DNA of 64,000 nt, taken from positions 4,928,453 to 4,992,452 of the forward strand of contig BROE01000004.1 in assembly GCA_036571765.1 (NCBI GenBank), written 5' to 3'. Made by a program: the position numbers and the translations under genes. This DNA is from Plecoglossus altivelis (lineage: Eukaryota; Chordata; Actinopteri; Osmeriformes; Plecoglossidae). Each line of letters begins with the position of its first letter. Positions within the stretch are counted from its first letter, which is position 1. Shown here one piece after another: positions 48,441 through 59,854 of this stretch. The notes beneath the pieces are model-generated. The model had not been told where the DNA came from and ran no database searches. It worked only from the letters and a program-made list of their open reading frames with translations.

Positions 48441-51400
48441 ATGGGAGAAACAAAGTTATTGGAGCAGTCCTTTTATGAAGACCTGTGGCTGAATGACACC
48501 ACGCAACTCAACACCACGGTCTTGGGGACCAGCGCACCTATAGATGGAGCCATCAGTATAGGAACTGTGATCATCCTCTTCATTACTATGATCTCATTGG
48601 GCTGCACCATGGAGGTGTCCAAAATCAAAGTGAGTTTGCAATACATTTCCATCACAATGTGCTCTTTAAATCTTTTGAACTAAATCAACACAATCCAATT
48701 ATGTTTCTACCCAGGATCACATAATGAAGCCAAAAGGAGTTGCTATAGCAATTGTGGCCCAGTATGGTGTCATGCCCCTCACAGCCTTCGCCCTGGGCAA
48801 GGTCAGTGCTTCCTCACGATCATGTTAATCTAATGTCCCCGTGCACACCTGGCCATGGATCTCGAATTAGTTGTTGAATTAAACTCAAAACGTTTTCCGA
48901 ACTTATTTTCAAGTATATTGTTTCAACCTTTTCCAAATATATTTCTCAAACTTTTTATTTTTTGTTTTTCAACCTTTCCAAACCTTTTTTCACACACACA
49001 GTAAAAGGAGATGAGAGAAGGAGAGGAGGGAAGGATAGGAGAGGAGAGGGAAGAGGAGGAGAGAAGAGAGGAGGAGTGGAGAGGAGAGAGGAGAGGACAG
49101 AGGAGAGAGGAGAGCAGGAGTGGGGAGATTAGAACAGAGAAGCCTATAATATAGTAAAGTAGAGCAGAGTACAATTGACTACAGTAGAGTATAGTAGAGT
49201 CAAACTTGAAACTTTTAAAATGCGGTGATGATGATGATGATGATGAAGAGCATGGCACTCTCATCAAACATGTCTGCTCCAGGTGTTCCAGCTGAGGCCT
49301 TTGGAAGCTGTGGTGGTGCTGATCTGTGGCTGCTGTCCAGGGGGTAACCTGTCCAACATCCTGGCCCTGGCTCTTCAGGGAGACATGAACCTCAGGTAGA
49401 CAAACCCTCATCCGGCCCCTGCTAGTCTTATTACATGCAGACCCAGCAAGACATCAACAGGACAAGCCATTTAGGAAGAAGCCTTTTTTCATATTGATTG
49501 AAAGAATTAATCAGTCACGGTCCAGAATGTGTTTGTGTTGAGGATTAAATTTGAAGGGCTGAGTGAAGGTTGTTGTGAAGAACAAGAAAATCTGTTACTT
49601 TGCAGATTGATAGAATGGTGAATTGAAGGTTAACAATGAAAAAACAATAAAATTGCTAAAGAAAATATACAGATGAATCATGTAGTCTGAAAAACAACAA
49701 CCCCAAATACACAAACCAAAAGTTCCATAAAGCCCTTTTCTTTAGAACACTGTCCCACTGCAGAGGTGAATATAACAGGGAGAGACTGGGTCACCGACCG
49801 CGTGGTTAGCAAGCAATTCATTATGGGATGGTGTGTCTGATTGCATAGATTAATATGATAATATATTTATGATCTCTTTGTGAACCATGGCAGACTGGTC
49901 ATTGAACCCTGAAATCATTAGGTTTTTAAATGAGACTGCTGTCCTCAGTCATACATTATTGCCTTATCGGTTTCTAAGTCACGTTAAAGTTGTCCCAGCT
50001 CTCCTTCCCTATTAATACAGGGTTGAATGACCCTGACTGAAAGTGTTATTAGATATGTCTCAATAATACCCACTTTCTCGTTTTTAAAGTGCCATTAGTG
50101 CTTTGTCAATCAGCTTATCAGAGTTGAATGGTCGATCTCACATTGACTGAACCATGACACAAAAAATATTACTGAGCAAAATTAATATCCCCACACCCCA
50201 TACTATTTGTCAGTAACCTTGAAATTCCTGATGTGCCTTTATAGATCCATCTGGGATCAGGCATGTCGTTTATGACACGCTGTTTATCAGACCCCCGGGC
50301 CTCTTATCTGGCCAGAGAACAACTATTACTGCAACTCTCTTCACAAATATCTGTGGGCTGATAATGACAGTTGATTTCAGAAACAAATCTGCACACACTT
50401 CAATATGTGGACCTGGTTTTTCCATCTGATATTGGGACAATATCCCTTATGCAAGACACACCTTAAACCCACAGTCTGTCAAACAGTCTGTTATGACCTT
50501 ACATGTTTGTCCAAGACAAAACTATAATTACTGTAAGGCATTGAACCCAATATCAGGGTCATGGTCATGGCAACACTTGCTACCTGTTGCTTCATTCTGT
50601 ACTCTTTTGGAATGGTTCTAGATGTTATGATACCTAGACAGGGTTTGGAGACCTTGCACTACAGACGGGGAGGGGGAGGAGCCAGGCTGGGCTTGGTCCA
50701 CCCAATCAGAAGCTTGTCTCATTTAGGCTGGGCTCGTATGTGATCGAAACCTGAAAGAATCAATGAATGAAACGGTCAGCGTGATTGGTCCTTGCAATTT
50801 GACGTTCTCCCTTTCCGTCTCGGTCCATCCTTCCATGTATGAATCTGTCCTTCTGTCTGTCTGTTCATCTGCGTGTCCGTGCGTCCCCCCAGCATTGTGA
50901 TGACCACCTGCTCCACCGTGCTGGCGCTGGGCATGATGCCTCTCCTCCTCTACCTGTACTGCCACGGCATCGCTGACGTGGGTAGTGCCGTCCCTTACGC
51001 TGGCATCACCCTGGCTCTGGTCATGACCCTGGTGCCCTGCGGCATTGGCATCGTCATCAACCACTTCCGGCCACAATACTCCAAGACCATCACCAAGGTG
51101 AGCCATGCTGACCAGTACAGGTGCTCTGTCTAATCAGGACCGATAAGAGAAACAAGTCAGGCTAGTTAGTTTGTAGCGTGTCTTAGGAGAACTCCTCGCA
51201 GAAAGGCTCAGAAGATAAATAACTCACTTGAGCAAAGAACTAAGCCCCGTGTGGGAATCGACCCCAGGACCTTTTTGCTGTGAGGAACACGTGCACCGTG
51301 TTACCATAAGTCGGCTCCCTACTCCTCTTCCTCCCCCTCCACAGGTGGGCCTCTCCATCATGCTGGTGTCCATGGTGGTAATAGGAATCTTGGCCGGGAT

Positions 51401-52051
51401 GACCATGGCTAGCAGCGTCCTCCAGGTTCTGTCTCCGACCCTCACAGCCACGGCGGCCCTCATGCCCCTCATCGGTTACACCTTTGGATATGTCCTCTCC
51501 TATCTCTTCAGACTCAACGGGTCGTAAGTGATGACACCGATGCCACAGCAGATTGAGAGTCAGCTATTGGTCCCTTGTAAACTTACATCCTCGACCGCTC
51601 TTGCCGACAGGGGCCGGAGGACGATTGCCATGGAGACGGGCTGTCAGAACATCCAGCTGTGCTCCACCATTCTCAAGGTGGCATTTCCTCCGGAGGTCAT
51701 CGGCCCTTACTTCCTGTTTCCCTTCATATACATCGTGTTCCAGATAGTGGAAGCTGGTCTGCTCATCCTAGTGTTCAGATGCCACCAGCACTTCAGCAAG
51801 CCAAACAAAGGTATGCTTTCATCCCTCTATACGGCCATCTGTCACAAGCAGGAATTCCTTTTCATGTCTTCTCTAACCACCGTCCTCCCACGTAACCTGG
51901 GTGAATGTTGCAGATGTAAATCTTCAGCGTTCTGTGGTGTCGTGTGACTGGGATGTCTTGACTGTTTCTCCCTCCTACAGAGTCTGAGGTGTACCAGGCC
52001 GTAAGCAGCCACCTGGAGGAGGTGAAGGAGCCAGTTAGCGGGCACGTCTGA
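48441..52051 (+). CDS. slc10a1: Sodium/bile acid cotransporter (NTCP-like), 7 exons, 347 aa
   Basis: This SLC10 transporter takes up conjugated bile salts with sodium across the basolateral membrane of hepatocytes in mammals. Exons are 48441-48629, 48715-48801, 49283-49395, 50893-51097, 51345-51523, 51611-51810 and 51981-52051. All phases fit and give 347 aa (human NTCP 349). Family motifs are LGCTMEVSKIK, GCCPGGNLSN, MTTCSTVLALGMMPLLLY and METGCQNIQLCSTI. Glu266 and Gln270 match the sodium-site residues Glu257 and Gln261 of human NTCP. The extracellular N terminus has two N-glycosylation sequons (Asn18, Asn24). An earlier ATG at 48436 is out of frame, so 48441 is used. The position next to srsf5, as in human, favours slc10a1 over the ileal paralog slc10a2. 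Confidence 0.93.
51236..51325. repeat. Fragment resembling a dispersed fish repeat
   Basis: GTGGGAATCGACCCCAGGAC followed by CTTTTTGCTGTGAGG resembles a tail sequence scattered through many teleost genomes. It lies in slc10a1 intron 4 just before exon 5. The element family cannot be named from this fragment. Confidence 0.4.
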
Positions 52052-52510
52052 TCACAAGGACTTACAGAAGAAGCTGGGGGACTTTTTCCAGTGCTGGTTT
52101 GAGCTCTCTCCAAGGTTTCTGAGGAACTTGGACCATCCTAGTCTACACGGGGAGCCGGAATTGATGAAATTGAGATGTTTCACTCAAGGATAAAGCAAGC
52201 AGACTGAATTTTTTCACATTGGTGAACACATGAAGCTCAGGTGGAAGATGAGTGTTTTGAGACTATCGGCCTCATCGTGTTCCTGGACTTCGTGTACTGA
52301 GCTCCTATCAGATAGTGGCAGGCAGTCAAACAATATAAAATGACTCACAGGAACGTGCAGTAAGAACTACCACAGAAACCTTTGTTTCAAGTATTTTCTT
52401 TATTAAGCTCTGACATACACAAATAAGTTACTATGTCTTTAGTTTGAACGTGTTTGGTCCTAAATGTTAAAGTCCTTTTCGATCACATACAAATGTTGTC
52501 TTCCTATAAC

Positions 52511-52516
52511 AATAAA
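52511..52516 (+). terminator. Candidate slc10a1 poly(A) signal
   Basis: AATAAA about 460 bases after the slc10a1 stop codon. Confidence 0.5.
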
Positions 52517-52547
52517 AACCGTCCATGTATTATGAATACAAAATATT

Positions 52548-52553
52548 TTTATT
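52548..52553 (-). terminator. Candidate srsf5 poly(A) signal
   Basis: TTTATT on the plus strand is AATAAA on the minus strand, about 770 bases after the srsf5 stop. It is 32 bases from the oppositely directed slc10a1 signal, so the two 3' ends probably touch or overlap. Confidence 0.5.
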
Positions 52554-53318
52554 TTTTCCAACTGTCTAGAGGGTTGTGTTCCAACATTTCTGTACTAACA
52601 ATACATTGTTGCACAACCCTCCAGACACCACCATACATTGTAAAAAGAAAACGTATACATTGCTTTACAGAAACAAAATATTTCTTACAACCACTCTAGA
52701 CATTCAATACAATGCATAAAAAGAACAACATGAACAACATTAAAAAAATGTATTCATTTTTAAACGGGAGCATCAAAAAAAAAAAAGTTGTATTAGATCA
52801 CAGCATAAAACAATCCCAAACTGTTTACCCTTTAAGCTTAGATAAAGTTCTATCCGAAGCATTTCCGAAACTCAATCACTGTTCATTATCTTTCATCGAC
52901 AGTTCCTGATAAGAGCTGCCAGCTGGGGGGGAGGGCCTTCGCACAGGCGCTATGACCATAACAAAAAACGATTTGATTCCAACCATTATTCCAAGCACAG
53001 ATACTGACCGCAACAAAGGAAATGAAGCCCATCTCTTGTCAAACAGAAGACATGTCTCATCTTCTGTGGCAGAGGGCCATGCTTGCTCCTGACAGTGAAA
53101 GTCAGCCGTATCAAAAGAGGAGATGTAGACATGAGGGGTGAATAAGATCACCAGGACTGTGGGTGAATTGGTACCTGGCTTTGCTTTCATAAAATGCTTA
53201 ATGTGAACTTTTTTGTATGGGATGGTGGTGAGGTTGTATGTTTAGATGTGTGTGTGTGTTGTAAATGTATGTTCACATTTTGAGAGAGAGAGTGTGTGTG
53301 TTTGTGTGTGTGTGTTGT

Positions 53319-56300
53319 CTAGTGGCGGCTGTCCGTGGACGGGGAGCGGGAGTGAGATCGGGACCTGGAGGAGGCAGCTCTCTGGACGGGAGGCGGGGAG
53401 ACAGACTTGCTGTTCTTGGAGGAGCGCTTGGGGGGCTCCTTGGTCCTCTGGACTGGGGGGGAGCCACGGGGCGGGGGGGAGGCGCTGCGGGAGTGGGAGC
53501 GAGAGCGGGAGCGGTTGTAGGTCTTGGGGCTGCGGGAGCGGGACCTCCTGGGGGTGCGAGAGCGGGAGCCAGAGCGACCGCGAGAACGGGAACGTGAGCG
53601 GGAGGAGCTCTCGGACCGGGAACGACTCCTGGACCTAAGCACCAGACAGGAAACAACGTCAGCAAAGAAACTTCATTCATTGACATTTAATATGAATAAC
53701 AACAATGACCTTCTCTCTCTGATCAGGCCACTTCCAGATTCTTAACTGGCTCCCCACATGGGCTGAGTCATGTGTAACTCTTCTCTACCTGTGTAATAGT
53801 CTGGGAAATGGCTGCTACTCACCTCTTCTTAGCAGCTTCAATAAGCTTGATTTTCCTGCCATTGATTTCCTTCCCAGACAGTTTCTCAAGGGCGTTTTTC
53901 AAATCACTGTAGGAAGCAAACTCAACCACCCTTTAGAGATGCGATTGAGATGTAGACAAATTAGGTTTCGGACAATCAACAAAAGTCACAAATAGGCTGT
54001 TTGCAATATAATGCCATTTCGTGTGCAAGGTCAACCACAGTCAAAGGTCCAGAGAGCCCAGATGCGAGTCGTTCCTACCCTTCGTTGAGCTTGGGTCGGT
54101 GGGCATCAGCGAACGTGACCTCTCCTGCCTGTCTCATGAAATCTTTCAGATCCTACACATAAGACAGTCCAAGTTAGCACAGCACTCCTGCACGTGCAGA
54201 CAGGCTCATATAAAGCAGAATGTACGCAGAGAGGAAAGGTTAAGAGGGCCTATACAGTCGAGCACTACAGAGACTACAGCAGAGAGAGACAGGAGTCCAG
54301 GCAAGTCTAGAGTCCCCCCCCCCAACCCTCCTGGCAAAATGCACTTGATCAAAATAGAGAAGTTGCACTGCCATTTCGAAAGCCTTCCTCAGCATGTATG
54401 TACACACATGCATACACTTAGGAGACTTATCCCCACACACCAAAAATGGCATTTTGTCAACTCTGAATCTGCTTGGACCCCTCTCTCTTCCTGCCTAAAT
54501 CACAGATAATGGGATATACCATCTGCAGGCCTTGCAGAGGAGCAGTGTGAGCAGTATATGGCAGCCAGAGCCCCGATTTCTCTAGGAGGGCACAGGGCTC
54601 CTTGCCTCCCCCTCTGCCCCGTCCTGGCACCCCCCTCGGTAAAGAGAGTGAACAGGGTGGAAGAGAGGAAACTAATACCTGAGAGCGAACCCATTGGAGC
54701 GGGCCGCGGGGCTCTCCTGGCCCACACCATTACACCTCGGGATAACAGCAGTTTTATCCTTGGGCACCTGGGAGGAACTCTCACTCTCTCGCGATGTGCG
54801 GAACACCAGGGGGAGGGGGGGAAGATATCGATCGATCGAAGCCTCTCAAATTAACGAACCATCGATCAATCGCGCCACCACCACGACTCTCTCTTTCCTC
54901 TCCTCTCTCTCTGCCACTCTGTTTGTTCTCCCTCTCTCTCGCTCTCAGCGCGGCACGCCCGCCGGCGCGCCCCCCCTGCCACCACTGAGGGGGCGGCGTG
55001 TGGCAGCGAGCGAAGGGAACCAGCGCTTCTAGAGCGAGCGCTCATACGACCAGCAGGCGCCAAATAGGAGTGGCCACACACTGGCTGGTACCACAGGCTC
55101 AACCCAGAGAGAGGGACCCTGAAAGGGTTAACTCCACCATAAGCGAGCTCTTCCATACGAGACAACAGTCAGGCTGGCAAATAAAGGGGTGAAGAATTGG
55201 TTAAAATTAAAAACAAGAACATATTTTTTTTCTTTTTTTAATAAACTTCTAACTGCATTTGCTTGCAGAACCATAGGCTAGCCTATTTCATTCATAAACC
55301 TTGAAAGTAATCATTGAAATTTCAAGAACAATTTTGAGCCTATCACAACACACAGTGCTGATTCTGAAATGTGTTTTGCTCCAAGCCCATCATAAAATAT
55401 CACATCCAATAAGATCAATCAGCTTTTTTGTTGTTGCTGAACTCACATTAGAATTTCATGAGCTGCAGCTCAGAGCCAAGCCTGATGAGATCATTACTAC
55501 AGGTGGCAGAGCAGAGCTGGTCTCTGGATTCAGAGCCTGCTTATGAACTACTTGCTACAGACACCTCAAGAGACTCACCTGCCAGCTGACGCGAGATGAC
55601 AAATTCTCCACAATCAGTCGATTCTCTGTGCGCATTGGAGGAGGGTTTCTACTAGAAAACAAAACCCCAACAAGATGGAATATTAGACCAGAGAACCCCC
55701 TAAAGAACAATCCACCACTAAGCATAAAGTAGATGACGTTCAAACCTATGACAGAAAGTAACACCTTTTATGATCTTATTCGATGTACTATGACTGCAAC
55801 ATCACGATTTCACCAAGGTGGCAGGTGAAGAATCCATCTTTCTAATAGTGACAGCATCCTCCCCTTCAGTCAAGCATTTTTTTAAAAACTTGCACGTACC
55901 TCCTACTCTCCTGAGAGCCTCTGCCATAGCGGTCAGGGAAACGTCCTCCACCAGCCCCACGTCCTCTGCCCCCTCGCAGTCGCACGCGGGCATGCTCGAT
56001 GGTCACCCTGTTTGACATAAACAACCAAAATTGAGTCATTTGAAAGGATGACTTGCGAATGCGCGTGCTATACTATGGAAGAAGAATTACCTCTCGTTGC
56101 AAAGCTCTTTGCCGTCCAACTCATAAACCGCATCCTCGGCATCCCTGGGGTCGTCGAACTCCTGAAAAGACAAAAATCAGTCGGCATTGCATTTTCAGGA
56201 GGAACCCCCCGTCCTCCCTCCCGGTATTGCGCGTGCACTGGGCCTTCTTCCGTATAACCCTCCGCCAGGTGACTCACCACAAATCCAAAGCCTCTTTTCA

Positions 56301-56403
56301 GGTCAATGTCTCTGATTCGACCGAAACCTTTAAAGAATCTCTCCACGTCTTTCTCCCTTGCCGAAGGGTTTAGTCGGCCAATGAATATACGACAACCACT
56401 CAT
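53319..56403 (-). CDS. srsf5: Serine/arginine-rich splicing factor 5, 7 coding exons, 291 aa
   Basis: An SR protein that binds exonic enhancers and promotes splice-site recognition in the nucleus. Coding exons on the minus strand are 56403-56278, 56161-56091, 56007-55900, 55651-55579, 54152-54079, 53930-53823 and 53634-53319; phases fit and give 291 aa (human 272). RRM1 starts at MSGCRIFIGRL with RNP1 RGFGFVEF (37-44). A Gly/Arg linker follows. RRM2 begins at TENRLIVENLSSRVS and carries SWQDLKD (124-130), the signature of SR pseudo-RRMs. The RS domain fills residues from about 187 to the end. A noncoding 5' exon ends at 56921 (donor AAAG|GTATGC) and joins 56414-56404 just before the ATG. Intron 4 is unusually long (1.4 kb) for this compact gene. 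Its nearest relatives are SRSF4 and SRSF6, but RRM1 and the synteny support SRSF5. Confidence 0.95.
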
Positions 56404-56920
56404 ACTTGTGAAATCTGGAAAAACAGACAGCAGGTTACGGATTTAGATTAATAACATTTTTATGCAATTATCTGGAAGGCTGGAGATCGGGCCAGTTTCA
56501 AAGCCATCTAATCAACGCCGCCCATTAATTACCATTCATCGGTAGCCACTGCGTTTTAACAAAGCACTGCTACGTAGCCTGCAATCTTGCGCAATCTCTG
56601 AAATGAATATACAATAATTCTTCACATTGACAAACATTTGCGTGCCAATTGATCATCGACAATGCGTTCACTCATGAAGGTTGAGTCCATTTGGCGTGAC
56701 CTTCTCTTAAATTCTAATGGCCTAGTGCAAGGCCCTCAAAATATCCCAGTAGTAGTACTAGTAGCTAATACATAAAACGCTAGTTAGCTAGCTTGCTAAT
56801 ACCTATCAGAACATTTGAAACATTAAATGCATAATTTGCGAGACTACAAATTCGGTACGACCGTGCATTCATATTTCCAAAATGCAATGTAGAAATAATA
56901 CGTCTTAGTCATATGCATAC

Positions 56921-57125
56921 CTTTCTCTTGTTTTCTTCGGAGAAATTGCGTTTCTTACTGCCGCTTGCACAGATGAAAAGAGAGTGGCGTTTATCCACAC
57001 AAAATGGAGCCTGTGTTAAAGCTAAAGCTGCAACCCACGTCAGAACTCGGTTCGACCACAAGGTGTCGGTCAGACACAAGACTCTCGCGACAAGGGCGGG
57101 GAAGGGCAGGGGCGGGATTTTATGG
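56921..57125 (-). promoter_or_regulatory. srsf5 noncoding first exon and promoter
   Basis: On the minus strand a noncoding exon ends at 56921 with donor GTATGC. Its start is not fixed but probably lies near 57000. Upstream, CpG-containing sequence carries GC boxes (GGGCGGGG near 57096 and GGGGCGGGA near 57109), typical of a housekeeping promoter. Confidence 0.5.
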
Positions 57126-57452
57126 GCTCCGTTCCATTTCGAATTGTTGTTCCCTTTTCATCAATCTCGTGACGCCCTCGTTCACTAGCTACAGTCCACC
57201 TAGTATAGGATTGCAACCGCAACCATTATAATTTTTCGAAAGCATCGGAAGCTATAGATATAACTTGATATTTACGATAGTTGAATGAATGACTCCTCTT
57301 CTAGTTAAGATTTATAGCACAGAAGTTTTTTCAGTTAAATACAGCGGCATTGGCGATTTCTAGGATACTGTTTCCGGTATTCAGCAAAGATATCTCACAA
57401 ATGATTTAGTAAAATGACAAAGAATAGTGTTGTTCACACTTCAAAAGAAAGC
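57126..57452. other. Spacer between srsf5 promoter and susd6 3' UTR
   Basis: A+T-rich sequence with no exon or repeat recognised. Confidence 0.45.
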
Positions 57453-57458
57453 TTTAAT
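57453..57458 (-). terminator. Candidate susd6 poly(A) signal
   Basis: TTTAAT on the plus strand is ATTAAA on the minus strand, about 2.3 kb after the susd6 stop codon. A long 3' UTR is expected for this gene. The signal is a variant, so the assignment is tentative. Confidence 0.3.
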
Positions 57459-58199
57459 TAGAAATAGTTATATACACACTGTAGAATTAAATTAAACTTT
57501 ATACAAATATTAAAATACTATCTTCACACCCATTGCAATGTACAGAGAAAACCATAAACTGAAAGCATTGAAATGCAGAATCAAGACATGGACTTTTTTC
57601 CGTTTTTTTGTGTTATTTTCTGGGAAGCAGCACCGTACAACGGCGCTTAGGACGCAAAATTAGTTCAAAAGCTGTTTCCCCCCTCTGCATCCCTCAAATT
57701 CAACACTGCAGCAAAACAAGGTAAGAAAATGTGAAATAAGTGGGTCTTTTAGGCGTTGCAATATCCCAGTCGCATGAGACACCTTTGGGGGAGGGAAAAA
57801 GAGATGGACAATCTGCGCGTCCAAAAAATCAAAATAAAAACACACACAAAAACACAGGACAGTTTATGCATAGAAAAAAATATAAAGTAAGGCCATTGGG
57901 AGTACGACGCGAGTCAATATTGTAAAGCAATAAAGACAGAGGGATTTATGATTACAATCGAAATAAAATAATTTAGACGTACAGGTCTAAGGCAACATTC
58001 TCTGTTTGCGGTCATGTAGCCGTTGACGATGCACGAATAATTAACAGTCAAACAAAATGGGGAAACGGGCAGAGGACATGTTTACCGCGCCGACTCAAAG
58101 TGAGGACTAACGCACCCTCAACGTCATTGGTTTGTCACAGTGACAAGCGCCAAACTAATATAAACAAGCACAGGATTTGCTACATCCATAACGCCACCC

Positions 58200-58436
58200 T
58201 CATCTTTTTTTTTTTTTTCTTGGATGCATTTGAAGAGGGGAAACGGTTTTTTTTTTTCCCAATTTAAAGGCAGAGTTTTGTTTTTTTTTTGGGGGGAAAC
58301 CCCCAATTTTTTTTTTTTTTTTTTTCCAGAATTAGAAACAAAAAAAAAAAAAACCGTTGCCCCCCTTTGTTTTTTTTTTTTTTTTTTCCACAAACGGTAA
58401 AAAAAAACAATTTAAAAAAAAAAGGGGGGGAAGGGA
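58200..58436. other. Homopolymer-riddled block in susd6 3' UTR region
   Basis: Alternating runs of 9-18 T, 5-7 G, C or A, each different, with almost no other sequence. This matches no transposon tail or simple repeat and looks like poorly resolved sequence or a low-complexity collapse. A purine-rich GGGGAAGG/GAGA tract follows to about 58520. Confidence 0.6.
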
Positions 58437-59106
58437 GGGGGAAGGAAGAAAGGGAGAGGGAGAGGAGAGGGAGATGAGAGGGGAGCAGGAGAGGAGAGGA
58501 GAGTAGAAGAGGAGAGGGGAAATTTTTTCGAATACTACAACCAGTTGCAGTAGTGTCAATGATGATGATGGTACAGATTTGTGGCTGAAACTGTTCAGCT
58601 GTGTGCGTGCGTGTTTGTGTGTTCTTTAGGGGGGGGGGGGACGACATTTGGTGACATGCCAAACAACACGTTGCCGTGTGGAGGGGGAAGACCCTTCCCT
58701 GATACATCAGAAAGTGATGCAGCCCTCTTCATCCCTCAGCACGTCCAGGAAGGAGAGGCCAGATATACAAGTCAGTCCAGCAGTGCAGTCACACCCACAG
58801 CGAGCACAGCTCTTACAATGACAACGTCTCGTGACGGAAGTACAAGCGCTTCTTGTATCGGCGCGGTGATCCGGTTGGGTGTTGCTGACCTGGTGCAGCC
58901 GCGGGTGGGTGGGGGGTGCAGGGGTTTCCGCTGCACCCTGGACTGCCCACATGCTGCAGGGAGAGGGTTAGCATGCTTGCTTAAGAGAGGCCTGTGTGAG
59001 GCGGTGCTAGTGAACATGCAACATACGCTTAGCAGCGCACAGACCCTGGGAGACGCTCACACCACAACACCTCTGCTCTGCCTTAACACTTGAGGAACAA
59101 GATTCA

Positions 59107-59107
59107 C

Positions 59108-59144
<37 letters not shown>

Positions 59145-59145
59145 G
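59107..59145. repeat. (CAT)n microsatellite
   Basis: Thirteen CAT/ATC trinucleotides in the probable susd6 3' UTR. Confidence 0.95.
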
Positions 59146-59717
59146 GATATATGCATCACCGTCATTCTGGTCTTGCTAGGTGTGATTTGGAGACAAGCCT
59201 TAGTGAGTGCTCTATGTTCAGAGATGCAGATCAAGTGTGTAGGACGTACAGTGATACATAGCCTACAGTGCTAAAAAAAAACAAACAAAGAAACTTGACA
59301 CGAGTTATGTATGCTCATATACATATAGACTTTGATGCTCATATACATAACCACTTTAATGGCAGTCTGTCAAGAGGCCAGTCCTGTAGCTGGTGTCTAG
59401 AGGGAAGTGGCCCTGCTGACCTGTTGAGAGGTTGAGCCAGCATCACTGGCTACAGAGGGCAGAGAGAGAGGCCTGGGGGGAGAGGGGGGGGGGGCGTGTA
59501 CGTGGGCAGTAAATATGGCGAACTGGGGCAAGGAGGGGTGACATAGTTGCTTTGCTGCATTCAGAGGTCCCAGCTGAGGGGGCTGAAGGCTGGGGACAGC
59601 CAGCATCCTTGTTGATACTGAGCATGGCTGACGGGGGTTGTAGTTCACAGGGGAGCGGAGGAGGCGGAGCCACAGTCACAGCATCTCAGCAGAGAAGAGG
59701 GAGACGCTCGTAGGGCT

Positions 59718-59817
59718 TCAGGCTTCTTTCAACAGGGGAATATCTGCCGAGGAACACAGAGCCATGTTACTGGAGGGTCCAGGTCTCGGCAGATCTCAGA
59801 CACAGCATCCGTGTTTG

Positions 59818-59854
<37 letters not shown>

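Noticed and set aside
53246..53638. Plus-strand frames antisense to the RS domain exon of srsf5
   Set aside because: The RS-repeat codons leave the opposite strand open. The minus-strand frame joins properly to the RRM exons.
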